Assembly (NCBI GenBank): GCA_021204285.1
Contig: JAJPZP010000098.1
Location: forward strand, 1 to 7,674
From: Lachnospiraceae bacterium
Lineage (GTDB): Bacteria > Bacillota > Clostridia > Lachnospirales > Lachnospiraceae
Direction of reading: 5' to 3'
Length of the DNA stretch: 7,674 nucleotides
Below are positions 1 through 6,159 of this stretch, piece by piece. The stretch's first letter is position 1; the number at the start of each line of letters is the position of its first letter. The notes beneath the pieces are model-generated. The model was not told the origin of the DNA. It ran no database searches and saw only the letters and a program-made list of their open reading frames with translations. The position numbers and the translations under genes are program-made.

Positions 1-3000
1 TCATCAGAAATGTAACGCTCTGCTGCCCTGCATTTCCCGCACAGTCATATGCCATGACAATTACCTTCTGCCAGCGATCGTGCTCTTTCAGTACATAATC
101 GCTGATCTCCCCGGAAAGCCGTTCCAGTCCACTGTCTGTAACTTCGTAAGAAGCCTCTCCCAGTACAAGCTCTTCATTGTCCCGCTCCACAACGCGTATG
201 ACAAGTCGTTCCATCTCATTATTATCGAAGTAACTGACAAGCAAAGGCATTTCAGAAGCATTATAACGCTCCCCTTCCGTAACGCCGGTAAGCGTCAGCC
301 CCGGTCCCTCTGTATCTAAGCAAAACAGGATCGTTGTCGCATATTCACGATATGCCTGACTCTCATTCGTCGTGGAATTTTCTTCCATGTCCCGCGTATA
401 GAACAGCACCCGGTAACTGCCGTCCTCCTCAAAGTTTGAAGCTTTGATTTCATAATCTGTCCGTTTCCAGCTGCAGTCACTGTCCGGATTAACGCTTTCC
501 GCCGCCGTGTAATCCTTATTTTTCATGAGCTGTACGCTGTTCTCATCATTGTGTGTCACTTCAATCCAGGTCTCGTCTGCACGGCTCAGATTATACTCGG
601 TCAGTGTCAGAGTCGGCTCCTCTTTCGTGTAATATTGTTCGAGCAGATTCAGCGTCTCCCGACCCAGGACATAGACAGACCCAAAGCGATTCAGCGAAAA
701 GGTGATGCTGTTCTCAGACGCATCGTTTTCATTGCCTGCAAGATCGGTCACCTGTACCGTCAGCGTGTAGACCGCATCATTATCCACTGTCTCCTCTATT
801 TCATTAAGGTACCAGGTTCTGCCGCGAAGTGTTCCGAAACCGGTAAGTTCCTCGTCAATGGTATTCCACTTTGAGCGTGTCAGTTTGACAGAAACCTCAT
901 CTGAATCATAGTTTACGTCCTCGATGCTGATATAAGGGGCGAAGATGTCCCCCACATTTTCCTCTTCCACCTCTCCTTTTCCATAGGCTTTCTGATCCTT
1001 CACCGCATGGAAACTGATTTTCGGCGCGGTCCGGTCAATCACAAAAGCCTCGCAGCTCACCGGCAAAGATACATTACCCGCAAGATCGGTCACCGTCCCA
1101 CTGAAGCTGTAGACTCCATCTACATAAAAGGACGCGGATGCCGTATAAGTTCCATCAAAGGAAAAGGAAGTCGTGATGCCACCGTCAGAAGCATTCACCA
1201 CAATATCCGAGTTTCCTGCAAAGTTTACATCTGTCACACTCAATGTAGCTGTACGGCTGTCTTTATAATAAATGCCATTTACAGCAGAATAATTGTCAAA
1301 TTTCAGCTCTACCGTTGGAACTGTCATATCGACCGTGAACGCGCGCGGTGCGGCGCCCTCATAATATGCCTCCGCTTCATGCCCGAGCAGATCCTCGCCG
1401 TCGACACTCAGCGTATAATCACCATCTGCATTATAGGCAATCCTGGCTGTCCAGGTATCGTCATCTCCATTTATACTGCTGCCCGCCTGATAATCCCAGC
1501 CATCAAAAGAGGTGGCTTCCGTCGAAATATGGATCCGATCCGGGTCGAAATTACGCTCCGTGACAACAATCGTCGCGGTTCGGGATGCTTTGAAATATCT
1601 TTCATTCTCAACCTCATTATTATCGTAGGAAACCTCGATCGTGGGAGCTGTCACATCAATGCCGAAAGAATAGGATCGACTGCTGTTGTTACCTGCATTG
1701 TCAGAGGCATTTACGACGACCTCGATATCATTACAATTGTGGCTGTCCGCATCCACTGTGACCGTCCGGTCGATCCGGAAGCTAAGTGCAGGATCATGGT
1801 AACTGTCTGTCCACTTCGTTGGGGAAGCCATGTTCAGGGTCAGCGCCTCACTCTCCACCTCAGAACCGTTTATATACAACTGCCAGGTAACGAGACCAAG
1901 CCCTGTGCTCTTCGTCCCTCCATAAGGATCGGTCACTATAATATGCAGCGGCACATCACCTGAGAATAGCGGCGTCCCCTCCGTCGTATGGTGACTGTCA
2001 CCGGCCTCTGCCACAACCGAAATCATCGGTGAGAGCGTATCCGTCACCGGCAAAGTCACATCGAGATAAATACGGTTCGTCGTGTCCAACACACTCCTGT
2101 TGCCAGCGCGATCTGTAACAACAACATCCTGCACGGTAAAGATCTGTTCACCATCGACCTTTGCAGAAACAGTCTGCAGATAAGCATACTCCACATGCCC
2201 TGCAGACTCACCGTCTACTGTTGAATGAATTGTATAATCAATCTGCACCGGGCTGTGATCTTCAGTCGTAATCTTTATAGAAGCGCTCGTCTCCTGCCTG
2301 TAAGGTTCGGAAATCTCAACCTCCGCATTCTCGATCAGAATTCTATAGTAGTCTCCAACGCTCAGTATGCCGGTCGGCGCCTGCGTATCAACGACAATAT
2401 GTCTGCTCAGGAAGGGCAGTTCCGCTGAATCCGGCAGCGCCTCCAGCCCTTCATGATCCGTCTCCGGGTCGTACAGCAGCGCATTTCCCGCTTTATCACA
2501 GCCATCAATGCAGTATCGAAAAACTCCGTCGTTTTTCACCTGATGCGTACAGGTATAGGAGGAATCTGTACCGACCGCAGTCAATACATGATCAAAGGAC
2601 GTAATCTCTGCCGTTTCATAATTACCTTCCTCTATATAGCCATATTGCATACGGATCCTGTCCCTGTCAAAATTTGTCTCCGTCAGATTCATGGTCGCTG
2701 TATAGCCTTTATTAAAAAAATAACGATTCTGGTCTGTCTGAAGTTCCGGATATACCGTACCATCTTCCGCTGCGATTGCCAGCCGGAAGATCGGCGCTGT
2801 CCGGTCAAGTATGATCTTATACTGCGGTTCCGTACAGGAATCTGCACTTTCAGAGTTCTCGCTGTATGGACCGGATGCAGCTCCGCTCTGCACGAAAACA
2901 CTTCCCGATTGATCAGATACGACCTCTTTCAGCTGCAGCGCATTTCCTGCACGGTCCGTCCCATAAACAAAGAGCCAGAATATACCATCACTGCCGTTGA

Positions 3001-3799
3001 TCTCACAGCTGGCGGATCCGCCGCTCACATTCGAAGCCTCTTCACCGTTCAGTCCCCAGAACAGGTTCTCATCATCAAGTACATAATTGTCACTGATTGA
3101 TATCTGCGCTTTCACATCTCCCTTATAATAGACAGCGCCGACAGATCCGCTGTTTTCATCCTCCGTCCCATAAACATTAGCGGTGTCTGCAGAGATGTAG
3201 GTGATCACTCCAATCGGCGCCGTGACATCCAGAACCTTTGGATAACTGGTGAAAACGCCCTGTACCTGCGTACTTTCATCACGCATATAATTCTCTGCGC
3301 CGGTATCGGTGCTCCCATATGTCAGCAGATTTCCGGCCGCATCCGTCCCGCTGATGGAAAAGCGGTACTCATTTTCATAGGCGGCCGCTGCCTCGATCAC
3401 TGCCTCGACCTCATAGGTGAAGAATCCATCGCTGTCCGGCGAATCGGAAATCACCGGCGTTCCAAACTTTACAGGCGATATCCCGTATGCCACGCTGACA
3501 TTCGGCGTCAGGCAGTCCGCACTGAGAGGAAAATTGTCCCGCACCGTAAATTTCACCGTAAATATACTATTATAATAACTCACATCATCTACAACCATAT
3601 GCGCAGGGCTTATAAAGACAGTCAGTTCCGGTGATTCATTGTCCTGCGGCTCTTCTTCGCCCGTCGAAGCACTTTCTTCCGTCGTCTCCTCAGCGCGTAC
3701 GGACTGTACATTCCTCGTCACACCGCTCAGAAAGATTCCCATAGCGAGTATCATTGCCAGTATATACTTTTGTTCCTTTCTCCCATGAACTCTGCGCAT
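1..3799 (-). CDS. Large secreted protein with about ten Ig-like repeats (C-terminus beyond window)
   Basis: Probable surface or extracellular protein built from tandem bacterial Ig-like modules; exact function unknown. I translated the minus strand from the ATG at 3799 to the left edge: 1266 codons without a stop, so the gene is 3'-truncated only by the window. The start has an AGGAG site 9 nt upstream (3809-3813). A signal peptide is clear: basic n-region (MRRVHGRKEQK), hydrophobic core at residues 12-27, likely cleavage after VRA (34-36), then an acidic Glu/Ser/Thr-rich linker to about residue 57. The modules end in a conserved Asp..Ala-Gly-Asn-type strand, with the Asn or its equivalent at residues 157, 286, 439, 567, 704, 807, 909, 1023, 1141 and 1256. 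Linkers such as DRTAP or DVTAP separate most of them. Modules 3, 6 and 7 share a YF/YYK.SRTAT..VT..NF strand (about 359-378, 733-752, 842-860). It is the last visible gene of the kinase operon. No anchor (LPxTG, SLH) can be judged because the C-terminus is missing. Ig-like fold: fairly sure; adhesin role: inference. Confidence 0.88.
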   Translation of the reverse strand, partial: MRRVHGRKEQKYILAMILAMGIFLSGVTRNVQSVRAEETTEESASTGEEEPQDNESPELTVFISPAHMVVDDVSYYNSIFTVKFTVRDNFPLSADCLTPNVSVAYGISPVKFGTPVISDSPDSDGFFTYEVEAVIEAAAAYENEYRFSISGTDAAGNLLTYGSTDTGAENYMRDESTQVQGVFTSYPKVLDVTAPIGVITYISADTANVYGTEDENSGSVGAVYYKGDVKAQISISDNYVLDDENLFWGLNGEEASNVSGGSASCEINGSDGIFWLFVYGTDRAGNALQLKEVVSDQSGSVFVQSGAASGPYSENSESADSCTEPQYKIILDRTAPIFRLAIAAEDGTVYPELQTDQNRYFFNKGYTATMNLTETNFDRDRIRMQYGYIEEGNYETAEITSFDHVLTAVGTDSSYTCTHQVKNDGVFRYCIDGCDKAGNALLYDPETDHEGLEALPDSAELPFLSRHIVVDTQAPTGILSVGDYYRILIENAEVEISEPYRQETSASIKITTEDHSPVQIDYTIHSTVDGESAGHVEYAYLQTVSAKVDGEQIFTVQDVVVTDRAGNRSVLDTTNRIYLDVTLPVTDTLSPMISVVAEAGDSHHTTEGTPLFSGDVPLHIIVTDPYGGTKSTGLGLVTWQLYINGSEVESEALTLNMASPTKWTDSYHDPALSFRIDRTVTVDADSHNCNDIEVVVNASDNAGNNSSRSYSFGIDVTAPTIEVSYDNNEVENERYFKASRTATIVVTERNFDPDRIHISTEATSFDGWDYQAGSSINGDDDTWTARIAYNADGDYTLSVDGEDLLGHEAEAYYEGAAPRAFTVDMTVPTVELKFDNYSAVNGIYYKDSRTATLSVTDVNFAGNSDIVVNASDGGITTSFSFDGTYTASASFYVDGVYSFSGTVTDLAGNVSLPVSCEAFVIDRTAPKISFHAVKDQKAYGKGEVEEENVGDIFAPYISIEDVNYDSDEVSVKLTRSKWNTIDEELTGFGTLRGRTWYLNEIEETVDNDAVYTLTVQVTDLAGNENDASENSITFSLNRFGSVYVLGRETLNLLEQYYTKEEPTLTLTEYNLSRADETWIEVTHNDENSVQLMKNKDYTAAESVNPDSDCSWKRTDYEIKASNFEEDGSYRVLFYTRDMEENSTTNESQAYREYATTILFCLDTEGPGLTLTGVTEGERYNASEMPLLVSYFDNNEMERLVIRVVERDNEELVLGEASYEVTDSGLERLSGEISDYVLKEHDRWQKVIVMAYDCAGNAGQQSVTFLM

Positions 3800-3803
3800 C
3801 CAG

Positions 3804-4124
3804 TCAGTCTCCTCTCTTTTTTTCTGTATGACCGGAGAGAATCATTTCTGTCCGGTCAAAATGAATCACTTCCGTGGCACAATCCGCCTGTGCGAAAGGA
3901 ATCGCTTCTGCAGCATGATCCGCCTGCGACGCAGATCCTGTTCCTTTTCTTCGTTGAAAATGCTCTGTGCGGCTAAAACTTTTCGCCCCTGCAAAATTCA
4001 TCCTCCATGCGTCCCGGATTCGCAGTGTGAAGAAAAGAATCAATGCCAGCACGGCGCCCAGTACCGCAAGTGCAAGGCAAATATAAAATCCCACATGATA
4101 GATCTGCAGTTGCTCCATTTTCAT
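3804..4124 (-). CDS. Small single-pass membrane protein between kinase and Ig-repeat protein (106 aa)
   Basis: Not a protein I can name. Residues 11-35 form one strongly hydrophobic transmembrane helix followed by RIRDAWR, so the positive-inside rule puts the N-terminus outside and a ~70-residue tail in the cytoplasm. The tail contains a 12-residue tandem repeat: QADHAAEAIPFA (67-78), QADCATEVIHFD (79-90), then a decayed third unit beginning RTEMILSGH (91 on). Two units carry Thr before Glu (T84, T92), and SRTEHF at 51-56 is similar. It is translated through an excellent site, AAAGGAGG (4131-4138) with a 6-nt spacer. Its ATG overlaps the kinase TGA as ATGA, and its own stop lies 4 nt before the Ig-repeat gene, so it belongs to that operon. 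I recall comparable short one-helix proteins next to clostridial Ser/Thr kinases, but cannot confirm this here. A substrate, adaptor or membrane partner of the kinase is inference. Reality of the gene is supported by position, RBS and the membrane helix. Confidence 0.8.
   Translation of the reverse strand: MKMEQLQIYHVGFYICLALAVLGAVLALILFFTLRIRDAWRMNFAGAKSFSRTEHFQRRKGTGSASQADHAAEAIPFAQADCATEVIHFDRTEMILSGHTEKKRGD
3809..3813 (-). promoter_or_regulatory. Ribosome binding site of the Ig-repeat gene
   Basis: AGGAG on the minus strand, 9 nt before the ATG at 3799. It lies inside the last codons of the small membrane-protein gene, whose TGA is only 4 nt from this ATG. This arrangement fixes the start and suggests reinitiation or coupled translation. 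Confidence 0.7.
3819..3926 (-). repeat. 36-bp tandem repeat inside the small membrane-protein gene
   Basis: Two in-frame 36-bp units (3926-3891 and 3890-3855), both starting CAGGCGGAT and matching at roughly 26 of 36 positions by eye, followed by a degenerate third unit (3854-3819). They encode 12-residue units with an (A/T)E(A/V/M)I core. The divergence at third and other codon positions says the duplication is old and has been kept in frame. Confidence 0.6.
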
Positions 4125-5818
4125 GGCTGTCCTCCTTTGAAGTATTCATCCAACCGGTTCCCGGCCATCCTGATCTGCGTCCCAATCGTATCAATCAGCT
4201 GACAATCCTCCTCGTCAAGCTGGTTCAAACTTTTGATCTCCTCCATTCCTGCGCTGATCTGATCCAGTAACCGCTGCACATCGTCTCTGCTCACTTTTCC
4301 GGTGTAGTAAAACCGGTCAATCCTGTTCAATATCTCCGCCGCTGTATAGCGGTAAATATGGAGTACGATAAAATAGCGGATTTGCCTGGTAGTTTCCGAT
4401 TGATTAAGCCTTGTCAGATCGAGCCAGTAATCAGAATAGCTGTAATCGGAATTTGTCTTATTGTCGAGATTGGAGTAAGCGCTGGCGATCACCAGAAGAG
4501 TCTGTGCCGTATTCTGTTCTGCCTGCGTCAGGGAACTGCCCTCCGCGGCATACTGTAACCAGGGAACTGCCTGGCTCTTTCCGACCTTCTCATTCCCGCT
4601 CTCAGAAAAAAGAAAATAATACAGGCCGAGATCATAAGCAAATTTTTCGAATTCCACCGCATTTCGCTCACGAAAACGTTCCTTCACTGAAGTTCCGTTC
4701 ACGATCTGTCCCAGGAGCGTCGTCAACCGCTCCGACTCTGCAGCCGTGATTTCGGTATCCTGCATGATATATTCCAGAAGATCATTATAGGCTTCCGCGC
4801 GCACAGGATCTGCCATGACCGCCTGGATATAGTATTCCATCTTTGCCTCAATATCAGCTATGCCCCTGGCCTGTTCTATACAGTATTCATAACTGCTCCT
4901 CCTGGTCTTTAACGCGGCCGTATGGAAAGCAAGCATGCCGATCATACCGCCAAGATAAAGCGCAAGAGCACTGCCAAAGAGTCCGAGTCTGCGGTTTCGC
5001 ATCCGCTGTGCACTGCGGCCGATCTCATTCACGTGTTCAAGATCAAATTTCAGTTCCTCGCAGCTCTGATAGCGCTCGTCCGGATCTGGCCGTGTACATT
5101 TCCAGATAATCATTTCCAGCCCTTCGGACAGATTTCGTCTCACCTGACGGATCGGCCTGATCTCATACGGTGGCAGGCCGGGGTTTCTCCCGGTTGCCAG
5201 ATGATAAAGTGTGGCGCCCAGACAATAGATATCGGTACGTCTATCCGTTTCTCCCATGCCGCCATACTGTTCCGGTGCCGCGTAACCGCGTGTGCCCAGG
5301 CAGGTTGTGTCATCACCTGCCCTGTGGGAACGATATTCTCTGGCCGTTCCGAAGTCCAGCAGCATGATAACGCCGTCCGGCCGCAGAATCACATTCGACG
5401 GCTTCATATCACGATAAATTATCGGCGGAGACAGATTATGCAGATACAGAAGTACGTCACAGAGCTGTTTCCCCCATTCGACTACGTCCGCTTCCGGGAT
5501 AAAGCCTCTTTCCAGCTCCCGATCAAGAGAATTACCCTCAACAAAATCCATGACGATCAGGAAGGACTCATCGCGGTCAATCACATCCACAATACTCGGC
5601 AGATGTGGATTGTTCAGGCGCTTCATAACCTCAACCTCAGCAAGCAGGCTCTGCTTTACCACTTCATATCGGCTCGCGCCATTCCGGCGAATCTCTTTGA
5701 TCGCCCAGTTCTTATTTGCGCGTTTGTTTCGGGCCAGGTAGACGGTACTCATCCCGCCGTGGCCAACTTCACCGAGGATACGATACTTGTTGTCCAGTAA
5801 TTCACCGGTTCTCAGCAT
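4121..5818 (-). CDS. Transmembrane Ser/Thr protein kinase with external helical domain (565 aa)
   Basis: Hanks-type kinase (PknB/PrkC superfamily) that should phosphorylate Ser/Thr on cytoplasmic proteins using ATP. Numbering from the ATG at 5818: Gly-rich loop GHGGMS (19-24), ATP-binding Lys41 in WAIKE, a likely helix-C Glu61, catalytic loop YRDMKPSN (135-142, Asp137, Lys139, Asn142), DFG (155-157), an activation loop with Thr171, Thr172 and Thr176, and APE (181-183). The catalytic loop begins Tyr-Arg-Asp instead of His-Arg-Asp. All core catalytic residues are present, so it is probably active. A basic stretch precedes one membrane helix at about 278-299. The ~265-residue C-terminal part should lie outside the cell; it is helical and TPR-like in character, with no PASTA repeats. 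Start choice: MLRTGELLDNKYRI fits the usual beginning of this family. An in-frame ATG at 5857 adds 13 residues and has a slightly better AAGG site, so it remains possible. It is the first gene of the operon, and its stop overlaps the next start. Confidence 0.95.
   Translation of the reverse strand: MLRTGELLDNKYRILGEVGHGGMSTVYLARNKRANKNWAIKEIRRNGASRYEVVKQSLLAEVEVMKRLNNPHLPSIVDVIDRDESFLIVMDFVEGNSLDRELERGFIPEADVVEWGKQLCDVLLYLHNLSPPIIYRDMKPSNVILRPDGVIMLLDFGTAREYRSHRAGDDTTCLGTRGYAAPEQYGGMGETDRRTDIYCLGATLYHLATGRNPGLPPYEIRPIRQVRRNLSEGLEMIIWKCTRPDPDERYQSCEELKFDLEHVNEIGRSAQRMRNRRLGLFGSALALYLGGMIGMLAFHTAALKTRRSSYEYCIEQARGIADIEAKMEYYIQAVMADPVRAEAYNDLLEYIMQDTEITAAESERLTTLLGQIVNGTSVKERFRERNAVEFEKFAYDLGLYYFLFSESGNEKVGKSQAVPWLQYAAEGSSLTQAEQNTAQTLLVIASAYSNLDNKTNSDYSYSDYWLDLTRLNQSETTRQIRYFIVLHIYRYTAAEILNRIDRFYYTGKVSRDDVQRLLDQISAGMEEIKSLNQLDEEDCQLIDTIGTQIRMAGNRLDEYFKGGQP
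4131..4138 (-). promoter_or_regulatory. Strong ribosome binding site embedded in the kinase 3' end
   Basis: AAAGGAGG on the minus strand with a 6-nt spacer to the ATG at 4124. The same bases encode the kinase's final residues (Lys-Gly-Gly, then Gln-Pro-stop), so the kinase C-terminus FKGGQP doubles as the Shine-Dalgarno sequence of the next gene. This decides the start of the 106-residue protein. Confidence 0.8.
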
Positions 5819-5930
5819 ATACTTCTCTCTTTCACACCAGGCCTGCGAAACAGCCATAGAGCATCCCTTGCTGCTTCACTTTAAGTTTGATTCCTTTTTT
5901 ACGGGTTTCAATATCGATTTGATATGACGG

Positions 5931-5951
5931 CAAAGCGTATCTTGCGCTTTG
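5931..5951. other. Inverted repeat / hairpin in the kinase leader
   Basis: CAAAGCG (5931-5937), a 7-nt loop, then CGCTTTG (5945-5951): a perfect 7-bp stem. It lies in the predicted untranslated leader of the kinase mRNA. Neither strand has a following T-run, so it is not an intrinsic terminator. It could be an operator half-site pair or a leader RNA element; the sequence alone does not decide. Confidence 0.4.
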
Positions 5952-6004
5952 TCCCTGAATATGCAGATATCACCGTTACCGGCTTCGTCCTGCAGCTATT
6001 ATTT

Positions 6005-6033
6005 ATTTTAGGTAGTTCACCCCGGTTTGTCAA
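6005..6033 (-). promoter_or_regulatory. Sigma-A-type promoter of the kinase operon
   Basis: On the minus strand, a perfect -35 TTGACA (6033-6028), exactly 17 nt, then -10 TAAAAT (6010-6005), one base from TATAAT. The region upstream of the -35 is A/T-rich. Transcription should start near 5998, giving a leader of about 140 nt to the ATG at 5857 or about 180 nt to the ATG at 5818. No other promoter of this quality was seen in the operon. Confidence 0.7.
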
Positions 6034-6060
6034 TCTGTATTTTTCACTTCATCCTGCAAA

Positions 6061-6104
6061 TTCACAAACTCTTCACGAATCTTTTAGTGTATTTTTAGTG
6101 AGCA
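6061..6104 (+). promoter_or_regulatory. Phased 11-bp direct repeats upstream of htrA (candidate response-regulator sites)
   Basis: Four consecutive 11-base units: TTCACAAACTC (6061), TTCACGAATCT (6072), TTTAGTGTATT (6083) and TTTAGTGAGCA (6094). The first pair shares TTCAC.AA.C and the second pair shares TTTAGTG. Direct repeats spaced by one helical turn are typical of OmpR/PhoB-family binding sites. The array covers the place where a -35 box would be for the -10 at 6109. Regulator identity is inference; in B. subtilis htrA genes are controlled by the CssRS two-component system. Confidence 0.4.
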
Positions 6105-6108
6105 CCCA

Positions 6109-6114
6109 TACAAT
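6109..6114 (+). promoter_or_regulatory. Probable -10 box of the htrA promoter
   Basis: TACAAT, five of six bases matching the consensus, would place the start of transcription near 6121, about 39 nt before the htrA ATG. There is no recognisable TTGACA at 16-18 nt upstream. That fits a promoter needing an activator bound at the adjacent 11-bp repeats. Confidence 0.45.
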
Positions 6115-6145
6115 GAAACCATAAACAGAAAAAACACAAGCAGAG

Positions 6146-6152
6146 AAAGGAG
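6146..6152 (+). promoter_or_regulatory. Ribosome binding site of htrA
   Basis: AAAGGAG with a 7-nt spacer to the ATG at 6160. An out-of-frame ATG at 6156 is only 3 nt away and stops after three codons, so 6160 is the real start. Confidence 0.8.
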
Positions 6153-6159
6153 CTTATGT

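Larger units (their letters stand above)
5819..6159. other. Divergent intergenic control region between the kinase operon and htrA
   Basis: About 340 bp without a convincing gene. Going right, it holds the kinase leader (5819 to about 5998), which includes a 7-bp-stem hairpin at 5931-5951 and the alternative kinase ATG at 5857. Next come the kinase-operon promoter (6005-6033), a lone TTCAC at 6043-6047, the phased 11-bp units (6061-6104), a TACAAT -10 box (6109-6114) and the htrA ribosome site (6146-6152). I see no terminator, tRNA or riboswitch that I can name. Confidence 0.75.

Noticed and set aside
1007..1963. Plus-strand open frame of 318 codons
   Set aside because: It lies wholly antisense to the Ig-repeat gene, has no ribosome site, and its product (rich in Ile, Arg, His and Cys) has no domain character. 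The minus-strand frame has a signal peptide and repeating motifs.
2453..3100. Plus-strand open frame of 215 codons
   Set aside because: Antisense shadow of Ig modules 2 and 3; no ribosome site or recognisable motif.
4922..5800. Plus-strand open frame of 292 codons
   Set aside because: Fully antisense to the kinase gene, whose catalytic motifs are unmistakable; no start signals.
5931..5951. Perfect hairpin as a terminator for either direction
   Set aside because: No T-run on either strand, and it sits between a promoter and its gene.
6061..6090. TTCACA / TAGTGT as a standard promoter for htrA
   Set aside because: Spacing is 18 nt, but both boxes are weak; TACAAT at 6109 is a much better -10 and these bases are better explained by the 11-bp repeats.
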